Source: Agelaius tricolor (taxonomy: Eukaryota > Chordata > Aves > Passeriformes > Icteridae). Taken from it: a stretch of DNA of 64,000 bases. The translations under genes and the position numbers were made by a program. Shown here piece after piece: positions 1 through 12,200 of this stretch (position 1 is its first letter; each line of letters starts with the position of its first letter). The stretch spans positions 95,279,381-95,343,380 of the forward strand of contig JALJCS010000001.1 in assembly GCA_023055355.1 (NCBI GenBank). Direction: 5' to 3'. Under the pieces are notes generated by a model. It searched no databases. It was not told the origin of the DNA and worked only from the letters and a program-made list of their open reading frames with translations.

Positions 1-170
1 TAAAAGACCATGCAAATTAAAATATTTTTTTATTCCTTGAAGAATTAAAAAAAAAACAAAACAAAAACAACCCACAAAAAAACCCATTGAAAAACTGAAC
101 CAAACTAAAAAAAAAAAATCCCAAACCAAACCAAATTTTAAAAGCCCCAAGCACCAGATAGGAAACTTAC
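1..170 (-). other. SENP6 intron after E22 (partial)
   Basis: Intron sequence left of the E22 donor. Positions about 40-135 on the plus strand are almost entirely A and C (runs such as aaaaaacaaaacaaaaac), a simple low-complexity tract. No exon is visible. Confidence 0.8.
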
Positions 171-239
171 TCCCTTAGTGTTTTCACAACATTTGACCGG
201 GAAGGGCCTCTCAGTGAGTCCATAAGCAAAATGCAGGGC
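171..239 (-). CDS. SENP6: SENP6 exon E22: catalytic Asp, last exon in the window
   Basis: 69 nt (one base completes Gln, 22 codons, GA carried out). It encodes [20 protein letters not shown] and LR. The Asp codon in MDSL (218-220) is the catalytic aspartate of the Cys-His-Asp triad. The acceptor is GTTCTCTGTTAG and the donor is GTAAGTTTCC. The following exon(s), with the catalytic Cys in the SDCG motif and the C-terminal tail, are to the left of position 1. Confidence 0.95.
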
Positions 240-3200
240 CTAACAGAGAACACGAGTTTTAAGTACACAATATTTTACAGCAGCTTGAAAAACACAATGT
301 TACACAGAAATAGTTTGTGGGGTGGCCTTAACAAAACTAGATCAATACTGCAAAGTTCTGCCAGCACTGCTGTAAGCTCCTAATAAGGATAACTAAATGG
401 CAACTTATCTTTATCTTTAACCATACACTAAGTACACTTAGGAATGTACTTAGGAAATACAGTACTGTCAGACAATTTGTTACAGTTCCTTAAAACACCT
501 TCAGGTGTCTAATGCTCTTTTAGGTGCACAAGGTATCTGGGACACTGGCAAGAGACAGTAAGGCGCAGAGCCCACAAATGTCCTGCTGGAGTAGCAGCTT
601 GAGGATAGATGGGGACACTCCACAGCACACTAGAAGAAAAGCATTAGGAAAGCATGTTCAAGAAGTGGTCCCAGTCTGGACCTGAAATCTAGCTGGTAGT
701 TAAACACAAAACACCCACCAACTCTATTTGGAAGACTTTTAAAAAGTCTCTTTAGAAGACTCTAAAAAAGGTATCTATAACCAAATATTTTCTAGAGAAC
801 CAAGTCTGCTCAAGTCCTTTCCTGCACACTACAGATGCTGGTATCCTATCACTCAATCTAAAGCACACTACCTTCTCAGGAGCCACAAGCACAGCAATCT
901 TATCAGCCAGCTTATATGCAATTTGGATTTATACATCAAAGCTAACTTATATCAGAGTTCAGAATTTCAGCATTATATGTAGTATGGATTTGAGGGATAA
1001 ATAAATGCAATTACTTTTCACAAATCTCTGTTTTTTCTTATCTAACAATAACACATATACATTCAAAGTATAATTCAAAGAAACTTCAAACTAGCAAATT
1101 CAGACAAAATATCTGCATGCATATATGCATAGGTGTGTTTGCATTTATAAACTAATTTACATGTATGCAATTTTTTAGGCATAAGCAGATAATCACTTAA
1201 TATTTGCTTGTACTTGTTTTAATTTCTGATAAAAGTATGCATATAGGTACTGATCTTTAAAAAGCATTAAATGCTCTTTAAAATGCTCTTCTGAACAAAG
1301 GGGGAAGAAGTGACAGCCTTTTCAAAGTAATTTTCTATTTTATATAGAAGTAATTTTACAATATCCTAATAGTAGAGTATTTAAGTGCCCTTAATGACAT
1401 TTGATACTTAAGCATCAAAGATGTTATGAAGTTTCACATTGGATTAAAATACAGTCTGCTGGAAAGTATTATGTACATATGATCTGTCATCAAAATGAGA
1501 CAAATTTAGCCAAGCTATAATCAGAAGCTCATAAATATTCTTAAAACACAACACAGATGGACTTTTTCTTGAAAACGTATTAAGTCCTATGTTCCATAAC
1601 ATATAAATCTGTAATTCTATTCTGTCTCCTAAGAATGTACTGTGAGTGTACTGTGAAAGTCTTCACCTTTCTGTAAACCTTGTAGTCATAAGAAAGGAAA
1701 TAAAAAAATAGATAAATTATGAAAAAAATACAAAGAAAACTGTCAAGACGGCAATACTAGTAGCAATATTTCTGGATTTCGAATCATGCATCTGTCACAC
1801 CATAATGCAAAGAACTGCAGTAAATATTTATTAAGAAATTACTCCTGGCTATCAAATATTAAAAAAGAAAAGTTTTCAAATCCAGAACAGATAAAAAAAA
1901 TTTTAAGAAGTGTGGAACTCTTTTATTAGAGGAAAAAAACCAGAGAGACAAAGAGGAACAGCTATCTTATTTAGATAAGAAAAGGGGGCAGTTAAAATTA
2001 CTCCAATATTCCTTTACTAATTTGAGTAGTGATAAAGGGGTTTTTTTCACTAATAATTTAATTATTTAATTTAAAAATATTAATCTGCTTTTTAATATAG
2101 GATACATTTGAACATGCTTCTGCACCTTGTTTTTGTAGGAATCCAAGTGCAAAATACCGAAGAACAGCCGCATTGTAAGAAACAATCTTCACTTGCCTGA
2201 TGCAGCACACAGGGCTTAACAGAAACCAAAAAAGCTATTGTTTCACTAGTAGTTTCATTCAATAAATTTTCTGCTCACTGAAGATTTTAATATAAAGTTC
2301 TCTCTCAAACCCTAACAGCATGCTGATTAAGGTTCATGTATGACTATTTCTCAAAATTATTATCTTTTATATTTCATAAACTTCTATGAAATCTCCATTT
2401 AAACTGTTTTAATACTTACTGTTTGCAGATAGTTGGCTTCAGGTACCATTGTCCCATTTCTGAATTACAGTTATCATCTACAAGGCCACCGTCATCACTA
2501 CTGTCTTCCTACAGAAGCAATGTTATTACAGGTATTTAAAAGCTAATACTGTTTTTTTCAAACAGATGGAAAGGAATTTATTGGTACACTTAACATTTTC
2601 ATTCAACACCACTAACTGAGTTCAATAAAGAAATGATAGCTTTAATCTGAAATCATTCACTTTTTGTTAAGCTGACCAACTTTTAGTGACGTGGTTTCTG
2701 AAATTCATGCTAGAATGACATGGATTGAATGCTGCTATTTACTTAAGGACTGTGAAACTATAAAATGCAACCGACATTTTCAAAACACCTCTGGCTTAGA
2801 AGAGGTCAATCTCCATTATTTGGTTCTAATCCAAATTATCAGTACTTTTCCTTGCAGTCAATACTAGAAACTTGCTTGGCAGTTTTGTACATGTTTTCTT
2901 CTAGGTGAAATGAGACAGGATCTGCAACAAGCTGAGAAATAAATCTCTATTTTTGTTCCAAAATGCAACAACTTGATTCTTAGGGCAAGGAAAATTAAAC
3001 CGTGATATACAGGGCTATGGACTGCAAAAACAGTCACATCACAAGCCTGGAAATATCCTCTGGCCTTCTGATTTCAATACTGATTGCTATGAACGATACA
3101 GAAGTTTTATGAACAAAAGCACTAAGTTGTTGCATCTAAAAGAATTCCAGAGATCCATAGTTTCTCACCCTTCCATTGAATTCAACATTACTTCACAGAT

Positions 3201-6200
3201 GACAGCATTATGGGGAAGGAGGTCCTTTCCAAGAATGAGAATCCCTGTAGCAGCATGATTTATTAACATTTTTGTGTGCACTGTGTACATTTCATTAATG
3301 CACAGGATCTTGGCACTGAAATCCTCAAGCTATGCCATGAATATGTTATCATATAAGAAACTACTGCCTAGCTCCTCATACACTTGTTATTGTTGCAGCC
3401 TTAACTCCTTTTTTGGCAGATAAAAAGGTTGGTCCACTCAGTTTGTCATGGTCATTTCTAAACTTGCTTTGTGCATTCTAGAAAATATCAGTGACAGCTT
3501 CTGCCTGAATTAAGTTCTAAGCTACACAGCAACAAAAGAGCTTGGAATTTGTTCCTTTCCTCGAGGAATGAAGCTGGCCATGTGCTTGCTTCCCTGCCTT
3601 CATGCCATGTATTTCAGATTTATTCTCCATCTTCTGGAAACTCTATCTGCTACAAAACAGGCAGTTTCATCAGGCAAAACTCAGAATGTTTGCACAGGTG
3701 GCATGACAGGAGATGTGGGCTAAGTCCAGCTGAAAACACATTTAGGTTTCAACAGCAACTGGAGCTTTTATATGTATGTATGTGTACATACATACAGAGC
3801 TACTTGGAAGTCATTACAGAGAGGTGCAGATTGAAAAATAATAGTTTGTTCTGGACTCAGAGGTCCAGAAAAGGTCGTACACCTGGGACATGAGCAGGCA
3901 AGCCAGTTAGAAAGAGCAAATGTGTAACTTCTGGCCTGCTCGCATTGAACTTACACTTAACAAAGTAGCAGGGCTATGGAATAATGCCCTCACACCCAGC
4001 ACTGAGTGAGTCAGGGACAATTTAATATTCAGTCTTCCCACAGCTTTAAAATATAAATATTTTCCAATATGAACAAGAATGGTACTTGATTATAAATTCA
4101 TGCTGTGTAAATCTGATTAGGAGAAGCACCAATGAAACAAAACAACAAAGCAACACATACTTATAAATGTGTCTGATTATATTCAGGAAATGCAGCTGAA
4201 AGAAGAGTAACTTGTTCTTGGGTTGAGTAGATGAACATGGAGTGGAGGAGACAAAAGATAGAAGTGTACTGACTTCAGTGTTCCCACTAAAATCACTGTG
4301 TAATATTGTCACTACACAAAACACTCACAAAATTAAATGCAGGTACAGCAGTTTTCTATTAAACAGATAAATGAACAAATGTATAATCCTCTCTGTCAGC
4401 TAACCTGCAGATTTTTGTAGGTAACCAGTGCTTTGGACTTGACACTTGTAAAGATAAATAGCTTTAGATAATGCACATTCACAATCTGTACACCGGTTTT
4501 AAGCTGTCCATTCAAAATACAACACAACAGTTCACATTTCCTAAATAAAATTGCTAAATTCTTTACCTGGTTATCTTGGTCTTCAGAAAAATCTATAAGC
4601 TCATCTTCATTTAGTTTACTGCCATCAGCTGAATCTTCACTATAGTTTAGTCTGATTTTGTGCAATCCATCTGTATCAATCACAGACAGCAGGATATTTA
4701 AATATCAAATACTATGTCAGCACTGAAGACCAAACTAATTTTAAATACCTCAGATTTCCTCAGGATTGCTTACAGTAACTGTGACAGCTAACATATAATA
4801 ATTTACTCATGCATTTGAACAGAGTGGTAAGTTTCTTCTAATTAGCCCAACAGAAACTGTTTCTTATAGTGTGAAACACCTAAATAAATTTGAAACACTT
4901 GGACTAAAACCCACTATGAAATTTCCCCACAGTTCCATGGAGCCTTTATAAGAGTCTAAATTGATACTGCCACCAAAATGGGCACTCTGATATGGTCTCT
5001 AAAATGACCATCTACTCCTATCCCTAGCTGGTTCCTTTCATAACACCAAATACATCCATACACACAGTGAGTGGATCACTGAAAAAGGCAGTCACTAGCC
5101 TATTATTTTTCTACTGGAATAATTTCTTCCATCAGTTCACTGTGGAGACTTGTGTTGTTAGAAGGGGAAAGGCAGCTTGGGAACACACTAGTGGGGAGGG
5201 CAGAACGAAGGATCAGCTCTCCTGGGAGCAGCAGCTTAGAAATATTTCAGTTTATTGCATAAAAGATTAAATTCACTCCCAATGACCTCTATATATTTAG
5301 TCCCGTATTTAGTGGGAAACAACATCAGATGAAAAAATCAATGTTCTAGCTATACCTGTACAAGAAGCAAATACAGACAGCTACAGGCTCACTAGTCTCA
5401 CTACTACCATACAAGAACAGATTTTGATGGAAAAAATAGTAAACTGTGGAAATAAATGAAAAATAAGTAATTCATGCCAGCAAAACTTGAAATCTTCCTA
5501 GAAATGGGCTACTGTAATACGTCTAAACAATGACAAAAATAATATTGGTTATGGTGTCATTGGAGGACATATTACCTATTAAAGGAAACTAGGATTTCTG
5601 TAACAGTAAATAGAGCAATGAAGTAGCTAGTGGAAAAAAAAAAAAGAAGAACATGCACATTTGAGAATAGCTCAAAAGAGATGTTAAGGTAACACTTTGG
5701 AAAGAGGTCACCAGTGAAGTTCCACAGGGAAAAGCTTGGGAATTAGTCTTACTCAGTACCTTTGAAAAGACCTTAGCATAAGAAATAGGCCATATACTCA
5801 TGTGACTTATTGCTGATGTATTTCAAAAAAATAAGTATTAATATTGAGACAAAACACATCTTGTTCAAAAACTGAGAAAAAATGATTAGATAAGTAATAA
5901 AAATAGATATATTTTGGATTACTTCAAAGTTATTTGGGTATGAACTTCTACACATTCACAAGTTCAACACCAGGATTTAGTTTGAGATCAAGCCATCTGA
6001 GTTTAGGCTCCCATGTATAGTTAGCACCTAGGGTCTCCATGCCAGGAAACCAGCAGGAGAGCTACTTAACTGAACAGCTACTCTGTATCTGCTGTAGGAG
6101 CAGAAGAGAAAGTCTCTTGGGTTCACTGACTACACTATCAGAGGTACATGCAGTCTTTTGAGATATCCTTGGATATCCAGGACTTATACGGATGGATTTG

Positions 6201-9200
6201 GCACAGTCAAGATCCACACCCGTCTGGAGCAACAGATGAAGGCTGCTCAGATAAACCAAGGCAGAATGCCTATCTTCCATCTGGTTGAAATGGAAGTTTA
6301 AACACAGTGCATGTAAATTTAGCTGCCTAAACACATCCTTAGGGTCAATCTCAGCCTTAAATCAGGACTGTGCCCCCTTAGAACATCCGCTTTAATGAAA
6401 GAGTGCATCATCTTCAATACTTGAGCAAGAGAATCTGAGCATTCAAGTTAGAAAGAGAATGACCATCAGCTGCCAATACAATGCAGCCAGAAAAAAACCC
6501 ACAAGAAAGATAATCCTAGCAAAAACCTGTCATAAGGCACATTCCAACTAATTACAGACAAGCAACAGTAGCAGCATCCTACTGTTGAGACCCCATCATA
6601 CAGCAGCAATATCATAAATGGTAACAATCACACATAAAGTGAAAAATCAACTCAAACAAGAACACATCTACACGCACCTCCAGCACCTGTCCAAGGCCTT
6701 CTAGGAACAGTGACAATGTTATCACAAATTAATACATTTAGAATATAAATGAGTACTATTTATACCCACCAAGATACTGAAGTTGTAATAGCCTGCAGTA
6801 TACAGATTAAACCGTACAATTGGTAATATTTTCAGAACTTGTACTACATAAGGTACACAATTCCTTACTGTATAAACTGTCAGTAGGAATACTACTGGTG
6901 ACTAAAGTAAAAGCTTTTGCATAGTCATTTTCCTACTGCATGCCTTAAGGAGATCAAATTGTTGCAGTGAACAGAGAAAACAACCCTTTTCTACTTCCTT
7001 CACCTGCCTTTAAAAGTATGCCAGCTCCTTTGTTCACCTGGGTACAAACACTGCTGCGGATTGGTGAGCTCAGTCTCCACAGCAGCAATGAATTGAGAAA
7101 GCCTCTCTACATGTAACACAGTGGAGAAAATTCTTTTTTGTCTTTAGAATTATTTTCTTCTTACTCTTTTTACATACCTTCTTATCAAGACATTAAAGAA
7201 ATTAACAGTGTTGTAGCAAAACATGAAATGATAAAAGGCACTGATATTAAGGCTGTTCACATAATCTTAGGTCAGCTTTCCCTTGCACATACATTATAAG
7301 GATCCAAGGTCAACTACTATTCTTTCCCTAACAACTGCAATCTTGAGGGATGCAAAGTGGCATCAACAAAATTATTTTGTTTGAAAAAAGGTCATAGAAC
7401 TGAAAAATTCATCTGATATAGGAAAACAGTGTTTTATCTCCAGCCCTTTGCCAGGAGAGTTATGTCAATAACCACAAAAACTTTTAAAATGCAATACCTA
7501 TGAATCACTTATATTGCAAGCACTTGAAGTTAAGCCATATAGTAAACTTTTGAAGTATGAAGTTTACACCATTGCAGAAGTAGTAATAGATCTGAAATCT
7601 CCAAATATTTCATTAAAATGTGCATATTTTTACAATTACATACCCATAGATTGGCTAGCAGCTGTGAATTCACCCTGTATACCGTTTTCATCCAGAGTTC
7701 TATGGTCTAGTTTATGGCATGCTGATTCCACAGTGTTAGGTTCTTCCACATCACTGTCTATTTGATTCAGTTTTTTGAAAGCACTTTTCCCCCTACAAGG
7801 ACTTCTTCGACAACACGAAGATTCACTGTCCTCTATTTCAGTGTTTGGGTCGATTAAAGCTGTATTGTACTTTTTGGTAAATGTCTTCTTTGCTGTAGAC
7901 TTGGAAGGCGAGTTTTGTGCATCTAATTCATTTGGCAAAGGAGATGGTGTGCTGCTCTCTCCATCTGAAGAGGAACATTTCATCGGCATTGCAGCATTTT
8001 CATGGAAATGGGGATTTGGTTCATATTTGGGTTTTTCTAAACCAGGGAAACAGATAACAGCCAAAAACCAGTGGGCGCTGCCAAGGAAAAAAATACATTA
8101 AAAACTTGCAATTACATTAATGCCCCTGTAATTATTCAAAGACAAACTTTAATAGCTGTTCATTTTTCTGGCCAGGTTTTACTCAAGCCTTCACAGGCTT
8201 CTGTAAAAGCACAATTTCTCCATGCAAATAATCACCAACATATTAATTAATATGATGCAGTTAGTTGAAAACAGGTGCTGTCTTAAATATTTATTTCAAT
8301 TTGCTCACACTTTACAATTTTTTTTATTTCTCTGAATCAAAGCTTATTTCTTTTTTAACATTTTCTTCATTAATGCATTAACTAAAGATTGCAGAGTTCA
8401 TGTTTTATGGCTGTTTGAAGTTTTCTGGTAGTTCAGCACTAGCAACACAAGTAGTCAGATCTAATGGTATGGCTGAATTGCCCACAGTCTTCCACCTATG
8501 TGATCTCACAACTGTATTTAACACTTCACATTTTTAATGAAATCTTGTCAACAGTAAGTTAAAGAAGGAAAAAAAAAGAGTGCTTCTAATGCCATCACAA
8601 TGGCTCTGCTGTCTTCCCCACCCTTCACAGAACTTACATTCTAACTTTTCCAAATCAAAAACAGTTATATCCCCCAACAAAAAGTGTAAGTTTGGCAACA
8701 GTTTCCTCCTATTTCCTTGCTTCTTTAGGCTTCACTGACTTGCCACTCAATCAGAACTAGAGCAGCAGCAAATTTAGGGACTGAGGCATTACAAGTGGAT
8801 TTTGATTGTCCAATAAAGAAATTTTCTGAGGGATCTTTGATTGTCTACAGCAAATAACAGAAGCTAGCTACATATTATACAGGTGAAGTCACATTTCAAT
8901 GTGTTTTAGGAGACAAAATAAAAAGCAGTAGCTAAAACATGCATGTCTAACTGCAATGCGAAAAAAAAAATAGATGGTTATGAAGCCCAAACTGCATCAA
9001 AACTTAATGGCAATTAAAGTAAGTGGCACTGAAAGCAGCATGTGTGGTATGGTTTGTCTTGAATGATTCACCAGATCTAATAAATGAACATATTAAGTAC
9101 TGCCCAACCCTGGAAAGTGTGTGTATTTTATTAACAGAGACTTTATGTACCAATTATTTCAACAGACTAGCATATTAACCTGGATGTAAAAAGAGAACAG

Positions 9201-12200
9201 CTTGTTACTTTTAAGAGAACAATTCGTTTTCACTGGAGACCTGAACAAGAAGGACTGTACAGCCAAAGGACAAGGATGTAGCCATGGTTACATCAAAACA
9301 CACCGTTCTGAAAATGATTCTGCCCGGAAGGCAACCTCCCCACCTCCACTTACTGCAGACTGACAGCTGGTTAGATGATGAGTCTACATTCCCTAATCTA
9401 ATGGTTATGAGATAGTCTGGAAAAACTTGTTGGAACTAGACACCAAAACCCAGCAACTCCCCATCAAACCACCACTTTCTCATCTCCCTGGCTACTTGGT
9501 TATTTTTCTGCTCTGCAACATTCTCATTGTACCTACCAGGAAACCACTGTTGCAAATAAATGTCCGACCATCACCACTTGACAAGCTTCAGCTTATGGTG
9601 AAGGGACAGTTCTGAGAAGTGTGAACAGTACTATATCCAGGTGACAGATGCACACCAGGAGTACACTTCTCATGCTCTAATCACAACAGGATGAGTCCAT
9701 GAGACCAAGCTACTCTAACTTGAAATCACCAACTCACACATGGTGTGAATGTTATGCCTTCCGTATGAACTGTTATGTTCTACTTGCCGAGAAAGACATT
9801 GCTTTAGTTCCTTGTTAGTAAACGAACAAGACAGTGAAAACTATTGTGTTTTAAGCTACTAGCAACATAAATAATTCTTATAAAACCACAGAACTATTTG
9901 TTTTCCTTTTCAGGTGACTTCTAATTTATACTCATTTCTCCTCTGCATAACCTTATTTCTCCTATGCCTAACCCACATGCATATGTGAATGACACATGAG
10001 GAGATGGTGAGAAGTGAACTGTGTAACAAGTGCAAAGGCAACTTAAAATTTAAATGACACACAAACCAAAAGTTTTGGTACTTTAAGTTTCATGGGAGAG
10101 GGATGGCAAGGATGAAGTCTGCAGTGGACAGGGACCGGCAGTGGAGTTTACACCTGAGTCATTAAAATCCCCTAGATCTGGATGTCTTGCCAGAGGTCAT
10201 GGTACATCAAAAACTAAAGTCAGTGCTGATGAACACCTTTGTTGGGGAAATACAACTTTATAAAAAGGACAGATCTATGTATGACCAGTTATCTCGTAAC
10301 TGCCTCTATACTGATAGCCTCAGAATTTAGCTGGAGAGGAGGCAGGAAAACGAGAAGATTTAGAAATTTGCCTCCCACTGCACAATGGCACAATACCAAG
10401 ATAAATCACATTTTATTAAAAAAAAAATCTCTTTTTTAAATTTTTGAAATATCAGCTAGGTATGCCTATGAGACATTAGTTAGAAAATTCCTGTCTGTCC
10501 TTATTTTGTTTTTATTGAAAACATTTAAAATACAGTACTTTAACTTTCATAAGTATTTTGGCTTAAGAACTGTTTAGATTATTTCTGTGAAATACAGATA
10601 TGTGTTTGTGACAACTTGCTCTGATCTTAAGGAAAGCAAGCATCATCACAGTTCTTAGCAAACACTAGAATACTAATGGTCTGCTTCCTGACCCTTAACA
10701 AATAGCAGGACAAAGGGGTATAAAGAAAAAGAATAATGTTTTCAAGGCAGCAGTGATTTTCAATTAAGTTTTCTTTCAATATCCATTTATTGTAACTGCA
10801 GATCCCATCTATATCAGAGGTCTCATTAGAAAGGACTAAAAAAGATAAATCCAAAAGTTACCAATGTCAGAAGCTTAGAAGAAAGAATGCAAGAGATTGA
10901 GGTAAAACCTAGAAAAAGTACTCACAGAAGTTAATTTTTGCTATCTTTATACTGTCTGATAATTCTTATACTGCCACATTTAAAGGTCTTATATAACTAC
11001 TTAATTTTTATCACCTGGAAAAAGATGTTTATTCTCTTAATTTTTAACTTCAATTCTTATTGTAATGTAACTTTCAATTTCAGAATTATAAAGCTTAAGC
11101 ATTTACCAAATGTGATAAAAAGTATGTTCACTTACGCTTCGTTAAGGGGAACAAAAATGAAATCTTTCTCAAAAATATCAACATGCCGTGTCCACGTTTT
11201 TACTCGCCCATGTCGCTTCTGCTGTATTCTGAAAGAAGAAATCAACATACAATTTGTAGAGTGGCTTATTTTATTTGAGGGAGCATTTTCCAGATATTTT
11301 CACCTAAACAGGTTGTTAAGATTTTCAAGGGATATTCTATGTCTGCTACAGATCTGGATGTTTCCTAGAGTTCTGTTTATTTTTCTCTCTATAGCATCTG
11401 TTTTTAAGAATCTTCATTGCATTAGCTCTATGTTAAACTGACTTATCAACAGACTTACGAAAGGTTTGAAGTTTCATGAATATTTCTTCTTTCTCTTTGA
11501 TTAAGGCGTTTATAGAAGAATGAACTGAACACATGTATTCTATCAGCATCTTCTTTTTTCAGCTTTTCAAGTACCAAATACCTAATTAGTTAAAAAAAAA
11601 AAAAGAAAATAAAGAAAAAATAATGGAGGTTTTAACTCAAAGTACTCAGCAACAGAGTAAAAAGGACTGCTAACAGGTGCTCCCCACCAAATTGTAGCAC
11701 CTTCTCACAGAACAGCTCTTTGGAGCTGACTATCCACAGAAACTAATTAATGCAAAACATATGTAAATATTTCAAGGTATTAATATTTTGAGGTGTTATT
11801 GCTCTGCTCAATCAACAAGCTGTTCTGCAGTTCTTGTATTTATTTTTGTTTCATGGCAGGAAAACAAATTTTCAAGGAGTTTTTACATAAAAACCTATCT
11901 AAAGACCTGTATTTTGTATTTGAGCCACCAGATCTCCAAACAGTCCCAAGAGTGACACATTAATTTAATTTTTACTTCTAAAATATGTTAATAGACTGAA
12001 AAATACACATACACACTTTATGTGTAGCATAAAACCAGCAGCATGTAACAATTTCATATACTTCTGACATCTGCAGCCTCAGTGATAGCACAAAATTAAC
12101 TTATGTATTACATTAATCAAAACAAACTCCAGGAAACACAGCTACTCTGGAAAAAACAACTGAACTTTAAAAAAAGCCTTTTCTTTTTTTTTTTTTTTTT

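Noticed and set aside
3549..3893. 114-codon open frame on the plus strand
   Set aside because: No family resemblance, starts and ends within an intron, composition typical of translated intron.
7775..8101. Plus-strand open frame across E19
   Set aside because: Antisense shadow of the coding exon for the catalytic His region.
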